A stretch of 64,000 bases of DNA from Reticulitermes speratus (taxonomy: Eukaryota; Arthropoda; Insecta; Blattodea; Rhinotermitidae). Location: the NCBI GenBank assembly GCA_021186555.1, contig JAJKFL010000014.1, forward strand, positions 40,759,200 to 40,823,199, read 5' to 3'. The notes under the pieces are model-generated. The model was not told the origin of the DNA and did not search any database. It saw only the letters and a list, made by a program, of their open reading frames with translations. Shown here piece after piece: positions 21,858 through 32,279 of this stretch; positions within the stretch are counted from its first letter, which is position 1, and every line of letters begins with the position of its first letter. The position numbers were made by a program, and so were the translations under genes.

Positions 21858-22478
21858 GGAAATGTACGTGTTGTTTTGATGACGGAATGTACGTGTTGTT
21901 TTGATGAAGGAATGTACGTGTTGTTTTAATGAAGGAATGTACGTGTTGTTTTGATGAAGGAATGTACGTGTTGTTTTATGAAGGAATGTACGTGTTGTTT
22001 TGATGTAGGAATGTACGCGTTGTTTTGATGAAGGAATGTACCTGTTGTTTTGATGAAGGAATGTACATGTTGTTTTGATGAAGAAATGTACGTGTTGTTT
22101 TGATGAAGGAATGTACCTGTTGTTTTGATGAAGGAATGTACATGTTGTTTTGATAAGAAATGTACGTGTTGTTTTGATGAAGGAATGTAGTGTTGTTTTA
22201 ATGAAGGAATGACGTTTTGTTTGATGTAGGAATGTACGGTTGTTGATGAAGGGATGTACCTTTGTTTGATGAAGGAATGTACATGTTGTTTTTGATGAAG
22301 AAATGTACGTGTTTTTTGATGAAGGAATGTTCGTGTTGTTTGATGAAGAAATGTACGTGCTGTTTTGATTAAGGAATGTACTGTTGTTTTGATGAAGGAA
22401 TGTACGTGTTTGTTTTTGATTACGGAATGTACGTGTTGTTTTGATGAAGAATGTAGTGTTGTTTTGATGAAGGAATGC
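21858..22478. repeat. 25-bp minisatellite, decaying to the right
   Basis: Unit ggaatgtacgtgttgtttt then gatgaa. About 25 units. The left half is regular; from about 22150 onward there are many one-base gaps (for example ggaatgtagtgttg). This could be true decay or long-read consensus error. Confidence 0.9.
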
Positions 22479-22803
22479 AGTTTTCGTAGGAAGGATGCGC
22501 GTGAGACAGAGAGATAAAATGGAAGAGTTTTGTGTTGGTTCCTTTTTACAAAAGGTGAAGAAATGTTTTTGTTACTTTGATTAAACTTCTGTCAGAAAAA
22601 CGACGATTTCTTTAGGTAAACGCAGAGCGTGTATAACACGTTCCAGGACAAAACTCCTGTAAACAATATTCAAATATTCCCTTCATACCCCCAAGAAAAC
22701 TTTTCCATCCCGAGGTCTCCGTTATTTTTTTATGTAGTGTCGTGTCACTGCATAGTTCTTTGATGTTTTGACATTGAATAGAGACCACTACTTTGTATAG
22801 TAA

Positions 22804-23193
22804 TCTGTCTCGGTGGACTAGTGGTTAGCGTGCTCGCCACTGGACCAAGGTTGCGGGTTCAATCCCGGCCGAGGTAGATGGATTTTTAAGTGTGACAAAA
22901 ATCCGTAGCACAACTTCCTTCGGAGGGGAAGTAAAGCCGTCCGTCCCATGTCGTAGATTTACGGCATGTAAAGAACCTTACGGGCATAGAGATGTTCGTA
23001 AGCAACTTTAGCGCCCATTTCTCACCCAAGTCTCCTGATCGGCTGCTAGAGGGCTCTAGCAGCCGATCAGGATGAATAGAATCGTACATGCGGAAGGCAA
23101 CGGGAAACCACCGCTGGTAAATTCTCCCATGATAACCTATGGCTTCGTGACAGTAGGGTCACGACACTCAGAAATGAGTTATAAACGACTCGG
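22804..23193 (+). mobile_element. SINE family E, full length, 15-bp TSD
   Basis: Head 'tctcggtggactagtggtta' (box A region), box B 'gcgggttcaatcccgg' (22853-22868). The body includes 'cttccttcggaggggaagta'. A perfect palindrome follows, 18-bp arms cctgatcggctgctagag / ctctagcagccgatcagg at 23034-23051 and 23054-23071 with a 2-nt spacer. Flanks are tactttgtatagtaa (22789-22803) and tactttgtctagtaa (23194-23208), one mismatch. A likely recent insertion. Confidence 0.9.
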
Positions 23194-23208
23194 TACTTTG
23201 TCTAGTAA

Positions 23209-24299
23209 GGCCGGGCACCAATTACAGAGCGATGTGGCATCACATCTCAGAAGAACGGACACCTCGACAGCACTACTACGAAAGAAGACTAAAACACTCA
23301 GCTCATATCTCCGTTAAAATATCTTTAGTTTAATTTCGTGTTAATGAAAAAAGAAACATTAGATATTCATCATTTGACTTGTCATTGTCACAATACACTT
23401 TAGTCATAGTTGTAATAATCTGTGCAGTAAAGAAGCCTGGAAAAATTGTAGAGGAAATCAAAACAAAATTGATTCCAAATATGTATTGTTCCCAAACTGG
23501 TACATATAACTAGACATTTACAAGAAATGTGACAGTGCTAGGGGGTAAAAGTAAGTGATTAACTGTCTATATACTCAAGGGCGCCACATCGATGCGATTT
23601 GCACGCGGGGTGATTAAGGCAAATATATAAATACATTGTATGATTGATGGTCAGACATAAGACCAAGAAATTATGCGCCATATTAACTGTCATACTTTGT
23701 GTTTAGCAGCTTTGCACGCATATTAAGCCATGAAACATAATTTTTTTTTTTTAGAATTTTATAAATGTTGGTAAAAGTATGGCAGTAGATGTGTGATGAG
23801 ATGTAAATTAGGTGGAACACTTATTGTTTCTAAAACAAGTATTAGAAGTGTTAGAATTGTGACAGTAAAAACTGTGGGACCAAAAAATATGCACAGGCCC
23901 AAAAATGCATCAGTGTTAGGTTAGACGCTTTTTTCCTATATTTTTTGCTTATTTAGAAGTTCTTGGTATGTTGATGTTGGGTTGACTGTTAACAATTATT
24001 ATATGGCTTCAGGTATAACACCTCATTTTTGTAGGATGTGTGTGTGTATTTGCTGACTTTGCAGTCCAAATCTATACGAGAATTTATTGGTTAATTTGAG
24101 GTATTTCTAATTTGGTCCATTGAACGGTTGGGGACATTGCATCAAATGAGGCCAAAAACACTTCCTCATCAGTTCCAAATTATTATTTAGGAAATAGCAT
24201 TCATTCAGTGCTGAACAATATGAGACAAACCAAGAGTCTGTCAATGAAACATAAATAAATAAATAAATAAATAAAACATACATTCATGTCATCTGCCTT
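23209..24299 (+). other. Upstream region or intron of the coiled-coil gene
   Basis: AT-rich, no recognised repeat apart from (AAAT)n at 24250-24273. It ends in a pyrimidine tract and cag at 24307, so at least its right part is probably an intron or the 5' flank of the gene that follows. No promoter could be placed. Confidence 0.4.
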
Positions 24300-24307
24300 T
24301 TTTTCAG
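24296..24307 (+). promoter_or_regulatory. Splice acceptor before the coiled-coil exon
   Basis: Sequence ctttttttcag ending at 24307, immediately before aATGG. This pyrimidine tract plus AG is a strong 3' splice-site shape, placing the ATG at the second base of the exon. The 5' UTR would then be on an upstream exon. Confidence 0.55.
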
Positions 24308-24308
24308 A

Positions 24309-26600
24309 ATGGCTGAGCAGACACCGAAGGACTTAGAATCACCATTGCGAATGTTGGAATTACAAATTCAAAATTTAGCAAGTCGTTTTGAAGTATTTAA
24401 TATAGAGGCACTTGATCTTAGAACGCGAGTGGAGTCGTTAGAGGCTTGGCGACGTCAGATCCAGGAAAGTGGAAATTTGGGCTCAGACAGGCGAGATTTT
24501 ATTTCGGAGAAAACAACCAAATTTGAACGTCTTGGTGGCATGAGGAAGAATGATGTCTCTGTATATGGAACTACAACATCAAAATGTTTGGAAGGTGGGG
24601 AGGTGGCAGACACAGTTGAGTCGAAGCAAGAAGTCGAGCGATTCTTCACGCTGTTGGAAAATGTGAAGAAAAAATCCGTTGGCTTTTCGCCAGCCCTTTC
24701 GTTGCTAGAATTAGAAACGGAATCAAGAGGAACGGAAGATGTTACAGAAGACGCTGGTAAATCGGTGTATCCAAAGAAAGGGAGACAAGAATTATTGGAG
24801 GAAAGCACAGAACAGGAAAACTGTGGAGAGATCAAAGTGTCAGAGAATGTCCGTAAAGTGGAGAAACATTTGCGTGGAGGTATGAAGGAGGAAGAAGGTT
24901 TTGTAAAGGGTACTGCTTTACTGGAACGGCATACAGTTCGGGAGGCAGGCGAAGACGAAGGCGAAGGAAAGCTCGAAGGTGCAGTAGAACGGAAAGAGAT
25001 ACAAGATGAAATTGTAGGAAACGAAAGCAAACCTGATGCTTGCACACATTTAGGCGTGGGGTTCGTACAGATGAAGGAGACTGAGGAAGTGCTGGAGAAA
25101 AGAGAAGGACAGACGGACGAAATATTGACTGATGACTCTCTGAATGAACCAAAATGTTCAGACGATTCTGAATGTCAGTTGATAGAAGAGCCCAAAGGAG
25201 AGAGAGTAGGAAAGGAAGTAAATGAGAATGTAGAGGCAAAGGAGGTACGGATGGAGAAAGAGCTAGATAAATGGGAAAAGAAAAATAAAGAGGCATTACG
25301 AAAAGATGAGACGTTGAAGGAGACAGAGGACGTATATGAGGTACAAACGGAGGAAGAAAATTACACAGGGATGAATGAAGGAAATGAAATAGAAGACCTT
25401 GGTAAGACGAAGGATGTAGGAATCAAAGAGAAGCTGGATGAATTTGTAACAGAATGGAAAGATTTTTTTCAAATTTATGAAAAGGCAAAAGGGACAGATG
25501 AGATTGAAGGGGTAAGAATGAAGGAAGGAAGTAACAATAACTTGAGCGAGAAGTTTAAAAATTTGTATATACAATATAAGTTTGACTTGGAAAGTAAAAA
25601 GGAATCGAAAAATGTTCAACTAGAATTGGAGAAGTTGAACAATATTCCAGATATTTTCGGTAAATGGAAAGAACCGGCAAAGTTGTCAGAAATACAACCC
25701 AACAAGAAATCGCCAATTGACATTTTGGCAGACATAGATGAATGGACGTGCGGAACATCAGTTGATGAAGATGAGATATCGAACCACAGCGTGATGCCAC
25801 TAAATGTTTTGGGAAAAGAAGAGAAAGAACACGATTATGATCTCGAATTGGAAGAACTGGAGGAATGTTTTGAAAAATCTCTGTTAGATCCACCGGATGA
25901 GTTGGAGAGATGGATTTCTGACGAAGCAAGGACACAAGAAGAGATGGTACAAAGCAAAGTAGAGGAAGCTGTGAACATGATTATAAGTAGCATAGAGAGA
26001 GACATGAATGTAAGTTTACCAATCGATTTGACAAAACAAGTAGGTGAATGTGTCAGGAACCTAGTAGATTCTAGTCAAAGGAACCTGAAACGGAAATTCC
26101 AGCAAATAAGGAACGTACTTCTTTCAGAGTCCCGTGTAAGGCACAGCTTCCAAGTTGAGATTCGCAGGTTGTACCAAGAATTGATTAAAAAATTTGACAA
26201 AGAGAATTTATACAAGGATAAGATTCATAAATTGCACGAGGAAATGAACATTGTGTCGAATGGGCTAGAAGCTTATAAGGCTGAGTGTGAAGCGTTGTGT
26301 AAAGTGTCTTATGCAGTAACTTTGAACACTGAACTAGAAATGAGAAAGCATAGAATGCTGTGCGATGATTACAGAAAATTGATATATGAATATGAGACTT
26401 TAAAACATAGGAGTGAGAAATTAGCAAAACGTTTGGGTGAATGTGAGGTAGACGCAAATCAAAAGGCTATGGAAACTGGCGACGAGAAGAAATGTGATGA
26501 GTCGCTGGTTACTCTTGTGGAAGAAAATTTGGTTTCGTTGTCACGAAGTTTGGAATTATTGAAGGAGAAGGTGTTGCATGTGCTGGAGGTTCAGCGATAG
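24309..26600 (+). CDS. Large Glu/Lys-rich coiled-coil protein (unrecognised)
   Basis: A 763-codon uninterrupted frame, by far the longest in the window and free of repeats, so probably a real host exon. I do not recognise the family. Residues about 12-55 form a predicted coiled coil (LRMLELQIQNLASRF .. TRVESLEAWRRQIQE) in heptad-like register. The middle (about 60-480) is highly charged, low-complexity Glu/Lys/Asp sequence. A hydrophilic acidic block follows at about 484-540 (LELEELEECFEKSLLDPP). From about residue 568 to the end is a long helical region with repeated Leu/Ile spacing (FQVEIRRLYQELIKKF, LIYEYETLKHRSEKLAKRL). There is no signal peptide, membrane segment or catalytic motif. A cytoskeletal, centrosomal or scaffold role is possible but only by composition. 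The start is the ATG directly after a splice-acceptor-like site. The stop at 26598 may not be the end of the gene: a further coiled-coil-like segment (LQYLKNKSSSHVQLIEELL) lies in another frame at 26663-26739 and ends at a GTGAGT donor. Confidence 0.75.
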   Translation: MAEQTPKDLESPLRMLELQIQNLASRFEVFNIEALDLRTRVESLEAWRRQIQESGNLGSDRRDFISEKTTKFERLGGMRKNDVSVYGTTTSKCLEGGEVADTVESKQEVERFFTLLENVKKKSVGFSPALSLLELETESRGTEDVTEDAGKSVYPKKGRQELLEESTEQENCGEIKVSENVRKVEKHLRGGMKEEEGFVKGTALLERHTVREAGEDEGEGKLEGAVERKEIQDEIVGNESKPDACTHLGVGFVQMKETEEVLEKREGQTDEILTDDSLNEPKCSDDSECQLIEEPKGERVGKEVNENVEAKEVRMEKELDKWEKKNKEALRKDETLKETEDVYEVQTEEENYTGMNEGNEIEDLGKTKDVGIKEKLDEFVTEWKDFFQIYEKAKGTDEIEGVRMKEGSNNNLSEKFKNLYIQYKFDLESKKESKNVQLELEKLNNIPDIFGKWKEPAKLSEIQPNKKSPIDILADIDEWTCGTSVDEDEISNHSVMPLNVLGKEEKEHDYDLELEELEECFEKSLLDPPDELERWISDEARTQEEMVQSKVEEAVNMIISSIERDMNVSLPIDLTKQVGECVRNLVDSSQRNLKRKFQQIRNVLLSESRVRHSFQVEIRRLYQELIKKFDKENLYKDKIHKLHEEMNIVSNGLEAYKAECEALCKVSYAVTLNTELEMRKHRMLCDDYRKLIYEYETLKHRSEKLAKRLGECEVDANQKAMETGDEKKCDESLVTLVEENLVSLSRSLELLKEKVLHVLEVQR

Positions 26601-26745
26601 TGCAGAACTGAAATGGAAAAGGCGAGTCCTCTGAAGAGCTAGGATGAATGTCGCAGTGAATGTTGCAGTATTTGAAGAATAAATCATCCTCGCATGTCCA
26701 GCTGATTGAGGAATTGCTGAAGAAGGACAAGAAAAGCATGTGAGT
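26601..26745 (+). other. Possible additional coding segment and splice donor
   Basis: After the stop codon, a second frame reads MLQYLKNKSSSHVQLIEELL then KKDKKS (26660-26737), helical in style like the preceding protein, and stops being open exactly at GTGAGTA (26740-26746), a consensus 5' splice site. A short intron joining the two (for example ending at the ttgcag at 26662-26667) would explain this, but the donor for it is not certain. Alternatively it is 3' UTR spliced to a later exon. Confidence 0.35.
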
Positions 26746-26754
26746 ACAATTATT

Positions 26755-27740
26755 GTCTTTTAAGTGCAGACGTGAGTCTAAAGTAGGACTATAACATTGG
26801 ATTTAGGATTTTATTTACGTCGTGTATTTAAGCTGTTACAATTAATGTCTTTAAGTGCAGACGTTGGTCTAAAGTAGGACTATAATATTGGATTTAGGAT
26901 TTAATTTACGTCGTGTATTTAAGCTGTTACAGTTAATGTCTTTAAGTGCAGACGTGGGTCTAAAGTAGGACTATAATATTGGATTTAGGATTTAATTTAC
27001 GTCGTGTATTTAAGCTGTTACAGTTAATGTCTTTAAGTGCAGACGTGGGTCTAAAGTAGGACTATAATATTGGATTTAGGATTTCATCTACGTCGTGTAC
27101 TTAAGCTGTTAAATTAATGTCTTTAGTGCAGACGTGAGTCTGAATTAGGACTATAATATTGGATTTAGGATTTCATCTACGTCGTGTATTTAAGCTGTTA
27201 CAATTAATGTCTTTAGTGCAGACGTGAGTCTAAATTAGGACTATAATATTGGATTTAGGATTTCATCTACGTCGTGTATTTAAGCTGTTACAATTAATGT
27301 CTTTAGTGCAGACGTGAGTCTAAAGTAGGACTATAATATTGGATTTAGGATTTTATTTACGTCGTGTATTTAAGCTGTTACAATTAATGTCTTTAAGTGC
27401 AGACGTGGGTCTAAAGTAGGACTATAATATTGGATTTAGGATTTTATTTACGTCGTGTATTTAAGCTGTTACAATTAATGTCTTTAGTGCAGACGTGGGT
27501 CTAAAGTAGGACTATAATATTGGATTTAGGATTTATTTACGTCGTGTATTTAAGCTGTTACAATTAATGTCTTTAAGTGCAGACGTTGATCTAAAGTAGG
27601 ACTATAATATTGGATTTAGGATTTCATCTACGTCGTGTATTTAAGCTGTTAAATTAATGTCTTTAGTGCAGACGTGAGTCTAAAGTAGGACTATAACATT
27701 GGATTTAGGATTTCATCTACGTCGTGTATTGAAGCTGTTT
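26755..27740. repeat. About 91-bp minisatellite, about 11 units
   Basis: Units start gtctttaagtgcagacgt and include 'actataatattggatttagg' and 'acgtcgtgtatttaagctgt'. Sub-variants (tttcatctacg versus ttttatttacg; agtgag versus gtgggt) are interspersed. It begins directly after the possible splice donor of the coiled-coil gene, so it probably lies in its intron or 3' region. Confidence 0.95.
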
Positions 27741-28730
27741 CGGCGCTTTGGCGAAACGTCGAAATCCATTTTATTCTCTGCTTTAAATAAAGATTGTAGA
27801 AAATTTGACAGTTTTTATTAAGTTCCGTATTAACATTTTGACTTTGGAGTCTAAATTCACACTTTAGAAATTTTCAAAACCTTACATTTAAGGATACAAA
27901 CATGGCGGCCGTGCGTATTACTGAGTTGGAGCGACATCGGGACTTATTGTGTATAGCCCTAAAATGTTATGAGAAGACATATGTATTTAAAATGTACAGC
28001 AAAATCCTTAAGACATAATTTAACGACTTTCAGGCCCAATTAAATTACATGTCTATTTTTTAATACCACAATTTCTGCTTTTTTACTTTGTAGGATAGAG
28101 AGACTGGTGTGTCACATTAGAAGACCCGCTTAGATTGCGATTGTTTATACTAGGTTGCTGGAATTACGCACCTAGCTAGATCATTCACAATATGTAACCT
28201 TACCTGATATTTTGAGTGCAATAAAATAAAAATTTAGATGGGCGTGCCATGTAGTATGCATGTAGAAGATGACACGAATTTTGGTCAGAAAACCTGATGA
28301 AGTGAGACGCTCATAACCAGACATAATGGTAATATACAGGATGTTCACATGAAATGTTTATAAAATTTGATTGATTTAAGCTTCTGAATGGGTTACCATC
28401 CGTAACACATTTTTTTTTTTGCTTAGGGTAAAGCAACTCAAAACATTTATTTTTCTATTATTTTTGTTTATTTTTGCTTTATTTATTGGAGAAAACTAAA
28501 AATGTCAGCTCTGCAGGAGAAGGCTCATTGTAGCGTGGTTGTAGCGTGGTTGTAGCGTGGTTCACTGCGATCAGATAAGATACAATCAGATGTTCAGACA
28601 CAACGTAATTTTGGAGTGAAGTACCGTAAAACACCACCGCGTAGTCAATCGATAGGGAGTGGCAAGAGTTTTTGGGGATCGAAAGGGTCTTTCGGCAGAC
28701 ACTGTCTGGGCGTGATAGCAAAACATGAAG
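27741..28730. other. AT-rich DNA downstream of the minisatellite
   Basis: Contains a possible polyadenylation signal (aataaa at 27786-27791, in ctttaaataaagattg). It also holds 'acatggcggccgtg' at 27900-27913, which looks like a promoter-type GC patch but is unsupported, and three tandem copies of a 10-13 bp unit 'gtggttgtagc' at 28535-28563. No gene called. Confidence 0.4.
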
Positions 28731-28870
28731 CTTTTCAGAGCCCCAGATGGTAACTTTGAGGCTATTTATTCTCCCTGAGGCATGGAAGGTGACTTTGTCA
28801 GTCACAAGATTTACGAATTCACTGTCTTCATCAAGTCGTTTCAAAAAATCCGCGGCAAACGCGTAACGTA
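28731..28870 (-). pseudogene. Tc1/mariner-type transposase fragment
   Basis: On the minus strand about 45 codons read YAFAADFLKRLDEDSEFV, then DKVTFHASGRINSLKVTIWG then SEKLHV. This parallels the block '..DEATFHLSGHVNRHNVRIWG' of invertebrate Tc1/mariner-superfamily transposases. The expected catalytic Asp region reads TDKVTF, so the first catalytic acidic residue appears shifted or replaced. The rest of the 121-codon frame (28479-28844) does not resemble a transposase. A short fossil. Confidence 0.5.
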
Positions 28871-29077
28871 GCGGACGTAGCCTGTCTCTACGAATTTCTT
28901 ATGCCACTGACACGTAGCGATTGTCTGCTTGTGCTGTCCGTCGGTATTCCGCTCCAAAATTTTGTTGCCTCTCAATAAAAACCACGCCAAAGCAGAAACC
29001 TCTCCTGCCGCGTCGCCAAATTTTGTTGTAATAAAATTAATAAATAAATAAAAAATAAAGAAGTATACATATAAATA

Positions 29078-29363
29078 AATTATGGGCTGGGATAGCTCAG
29101 ACGGTATAGTGACTAGCTACATGCTGGACGGTCCGGGGATGGAATCCCGGTGGGGGCGAGATTTTCAGCACCCGTCCAGTCCGGCCCTGGGGCCCACGCA
29201 GCCTCCTGTACAAATTGTACCGGGTCTCTCTCCGGGGGAAAGCGGTCGGGGCGTGGCGTTGACCACCCACCCCCATCTAGCGCCGAGGTTAAAGAAAGAG
29301 TGGCACTATACCTCTGCTCCCTCTCTGGGCCTTTATGGCCTGTTCTAGGGTGAACTTTACTTT
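29078..29363 (+). mobile_element. SINE family C with 12-bp TSD
   Basis: Complete copy. Head 'gggctgggatagctcagacg' and box B-like 'ggggatggaatcccgg', 3' end 'ggcctttatggcctgttcta'. Flanks are tacatataaata (29066-29077) and tacatgtaaata (29364-29375), one mismatch. Confidence 0.9.
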
Positions 29364-29395
29364 TACATGTAAATACATTTCAATTTCTTTACCGT

Positions 29396-29668
29396 CTGCA
29401 AAGAACTGCCTTTTCTTTTATGGTGAAGGGCCCCGCAGCAGATGCTACGGAATCACCGCAGCCTTGAGGCTTATTGTACAACCCTGTGATGAAAATGATT
29501 AGTTTTTTCGTTTTTTCGTGTAATGTAGCACAGGTGGAATGAAATTGACAGGGAAAAACCCAAGTACTTGGGGAAAAACCTGCTCCAGTGCCACTTTGTC
29601 CACCACAAATCCCACATAGACTGACCCTGGATCGAACCTGGGCCTCCACCAGAGCCATGGCGCGGCCA
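29396..29668 (-). mobile_element. SINE family D, minus strand
   Basis: Reverse copy of the 10648 element. The 3' end is at the left ('gaagggccccgcagcagatg') and the tRNA-like head at the right ('agccatggcgcggccag' 29652-29668). It lies 30 bp from the preceding SINE-C, a SINE cluster. Confidence 0.9.
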
Positions 29669-30529
29669 GAAGAACCGCGTTACGTTATGTGACTATTCGG
29701 AAGCTGTATTTGTTCAAATTTATAGATTTTTCGTGTCGACACGCTGTATTTCAGCGAGAAGGTTTGGTGTGTATTTGTTTGTCGCTCGGAATTTGAATTA
29801 GTGGCAGTATGTTTTGACAACTGTACCGAATTTTCTGGTTCATGTGAAAGGCGCAGCTAACACAAAGAATTTGAAAGTTTGATGTGAAAATCGGGTACTG
29901 CCATGTGAACGATATGAAATTTCGAGATTGTATGCTTGCATCTTAATATTATCACCAGTGCTGCAGGCCTGCTTCTTGATCACATGAAGAGTGTGTTCGA
30001 TGGTGCATTGTTTTTAATCGGTGAAATGTCCTATTTTATTGCTACATAAGACCGAGCAGTTTAGCATAGCGTTAACGCTCGAGACTTATATTCGGGGGGG
30101 GGGGGGGTGTTTATTTCGAATCCAAGCAGGGACACCTCTATCTAGAATGACGTGTTATGTGGTTTTGCTCAGTCTCCCCAGAAAATGTGAGGATGTTACC
30201 TCTATTAGACAATGGCAGCTCCTTTCAAATTCATCCTTCACCAGTCATGCCATCGACACTGTACATTATATTCTAACATACTGACTGTCTAAACGCCTGT
30301 AAATATTAGGAATGCAACACGCGATGAGTAACTTTGAAATCAAGTAGCAATAAGTCACATTTTCTTGTTTCTCGGTGTACCGTCTTCATCTTGGTGCATG
30401 GTTAACCGTTACTACATCCGCTGTAACTTGACAAATCATTTCAACCTCTGGTGTCAACTTTCGAATTCTGAAATTAAAGAATTAATTTTGTTTTAAATTT
30501 TTTCATATGTATTATTATTATTATTTATT
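29669..30529. other. Intergenic, nothing recognised
   Basis: AT-rich with a 13-G run at 30095-30107. No gene or repeat identified. Confidence 0.4.
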
Positions 30530-30892
30530 ATTTTTCCTGTCGCTCCTTGTGGAGCATATGGCCTCTGTTCAGAGGTTTCTTTGGTCGTGCGCATAGGTGT
30601 AGTGTGTGACCAGCCCACTGACTGCGCAAGTTCTACTCAATCCTGATGTGACTGCCAGAGCCATCTAGCAATCAGTCAGGAGACTTGGGTGAGAAATGGC
30701 CGCTGAATTTTGCTTACGAAACATCTCTATTCATGCCCGTAAGGTTCTTTTACATGCCGTAAATCTACGACATGGGACCGACGGCTTTACTTCCCCTCCG
30801 AAGGAAGTTGTGCTCCGGATTTTTATCACCCTTAAAAATCCATCGACTTCGGCCAGGATCGATCCCGCGAACCTTGGGTCCAGTGGCGACTT
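30530..30892 (-). mobile_element. SINE family E, variant 3' half
   Basis: The head-side half (30660-30892) matches the 22804 and 7975 copies closely. Beyond the degraded palindrome (30640-30680, 'ctgatgtgactgccagag' / 'tctagcaatcagtcagg') the left part, 30530-30640, is unrelated to the other two copies. This suggests a SINE subfamily with a swapped tail. Confidence 0.75.
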
Positions 30893-30956
30893 TTCGTATG
30901 TGTGTTGTATATATATAGTGTAAATATATCAGTGAAACAAGTTTATATTTCTTCTT

Positions 30957-31059
30957 GGGCTTCGTGACCCTTGAAGATGGGACCGATACGATGTCCCGAA
31001 ACTTCTGTAAACAATTACCACTCGACGCTGCGTAATATCCCAGAAGAGCGCAGATCTCA
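30957..31059 (+). mobile_element. Foldback family F, right half
   Basis: Contains 'gaagatgggaccgatacg' (30974-30991), 'gtcccgaaac' and the outer-arm text 'aatatcccagaagagcgcag' ending in atctca. Only the right arm is recognised. It abuts a LINE-K fragment. Confidence 0.65.
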
Positions 31060-31084
31060 AATTGGAATGAAATTATGGGTGTTG

Positions 31085-31412
31085 GTTTACTTTCATTGGA
31101 ATGAGACGGTGACATGTGGCAGGTACGGGGAAAGGAGAGTGCGTATAGAGTTTTGGTGGGGAAGCCTGATGGAAAGAGGACACTTGGAAGACCTAGGTGT
31201 AGATGGGAGGATGATATTTAAATGGATCTTTCAAAACATTGGATGGGGAGAAATGTACTGGATTACTCTGGCTCAGGATAGGGGCAGGTGGCGGGATCTT
31301 GTGAATCGGTAATGAACATGCGGTTTCATATGCGGGGAATTTCTGTACTATCTGAGGACTTGTTAGCTTCTCAGGAAGGACTCAGCTCCGTCGAGTTAGT
31401 TAGTTAGTTAGT
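31085..31412 (+). mobile_element. LINE-K 3' end with (TTAG)n
   Basis: One frame reads WGSLMERGHLEDLGVDGRM then WIFQNIGWGEMYWI and AQDRGRWRDLVNR, the C-terminal block of LINE-K. It ends with the 3' UTR 'gcggggaatttctgtactat' and the 'gttagttagttag' tail at 31396-31411. Confidence 0.8.
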
Positions 31413-31924
31413 ACTTTCAGTGAATTGCAAATAGGGTATTTGTGTTTTTCATTTCCAACAAAAAATATTTTCGATATACTCTTCTTTGTAATGGCTAAAT
31501 ATTTTTGTAAGCGATCAAGCTGCTATAAACAAGATGACGTGTAACATAACACACAGAATATACACATTATCATTCCTTCATAATTTACCAAAGCTGTAGA
31601 TGAAATTCTGATAATCTGACCTTTTTTCAGTTAAGTGTGCTATGTTGTGAATAACACATTTACCTTAATCAATTTGAATATTTGTGTAGCTTATCACGTT
31701 GTATTAAAACAGTTCATCGCTAATTAGGGAACTAATATGGAAGTAAGCAGCTTATATAGAAGGGTAGTTTCGTCACTGACTGCTGTCCTTATAAGTATGC
31801 TAGCATGCGGCGACTTTCACGGTAACTAGCTGAGCTGCGTCTAAATGCAGATTAACTGCATCGAGCACAGTCGTGAGACAGTTAAAATATTATCTGTGTA
31901 TTCTGGAAATCGAAGATCCATCAA
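31413..31924. other. Intergenic
   Basis: AT-rich. Nothing recognised. Confidence 0.4.
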
Positions 31925-32017
31925 CCTGTTCACAAGCACACGATACTTCTAAGCATACACATCCTGAGTCAGATTAATCCAGTATTTATCCTGCCATATT
32001 ATTTATTTAATATTAAT
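31925..32017 (-). mobile_element. Faint LINE-K remnant, minus strand
   Basis: Text 'atcctgagtcagattaatcc' (31961-31980) matches the reverse of the LINE-K WIDLAQDR codons. The rest is decayed and SINE-B cuts it. Confidence 0.45.
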
Positions 32018-32279
32018 TTTTTTTTTCCAATGGCCCGACAGCCCCTTGGGGGCCTAGGCCGCCTCATTTTTCGAGGCTTCACGATCACACTCAGACACAC
32101 CACACTCGGGGAGGACTCCTCTGGACGAGGGACCAGTCCGTCGCAGAGACCTCTACCTGACAACACACAACACTCACAACAGACAGACATCCATGCCCTA
32201 GGCGGGATTCGAACCCACAATTCCAGTAAGCGAGCGGCCGCAGACCCACGCCTTAGACCGCGCGGCCACTGGAATCGAC
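32018..32279 (-). mobile_element. SINE family B, minus strand, full length
   Basis: Complete monomeric copy. The T-run at 32018-32028 is the reversed A-tail and the head ends at 'gcgcggccactggaatcgac'. It serves as the monomer reference against the dimeric copies. Confidence 0.9.

Noticed and set aside
24455-26457. Several 76-196 codon minus-strand frames under the coiled-coil exon
   Set aside because: Shadows of the plus-strand exon with its Glu/Lys-rich codon use; rich in Ser/Phe/Leu as expected for the complement.
27900-27913. Promoter-like acatggcggccgtg
   Set aside because: An isolated motif with no nearby gene start; similar words at 5627 and 8884 are also unlinked to genes.
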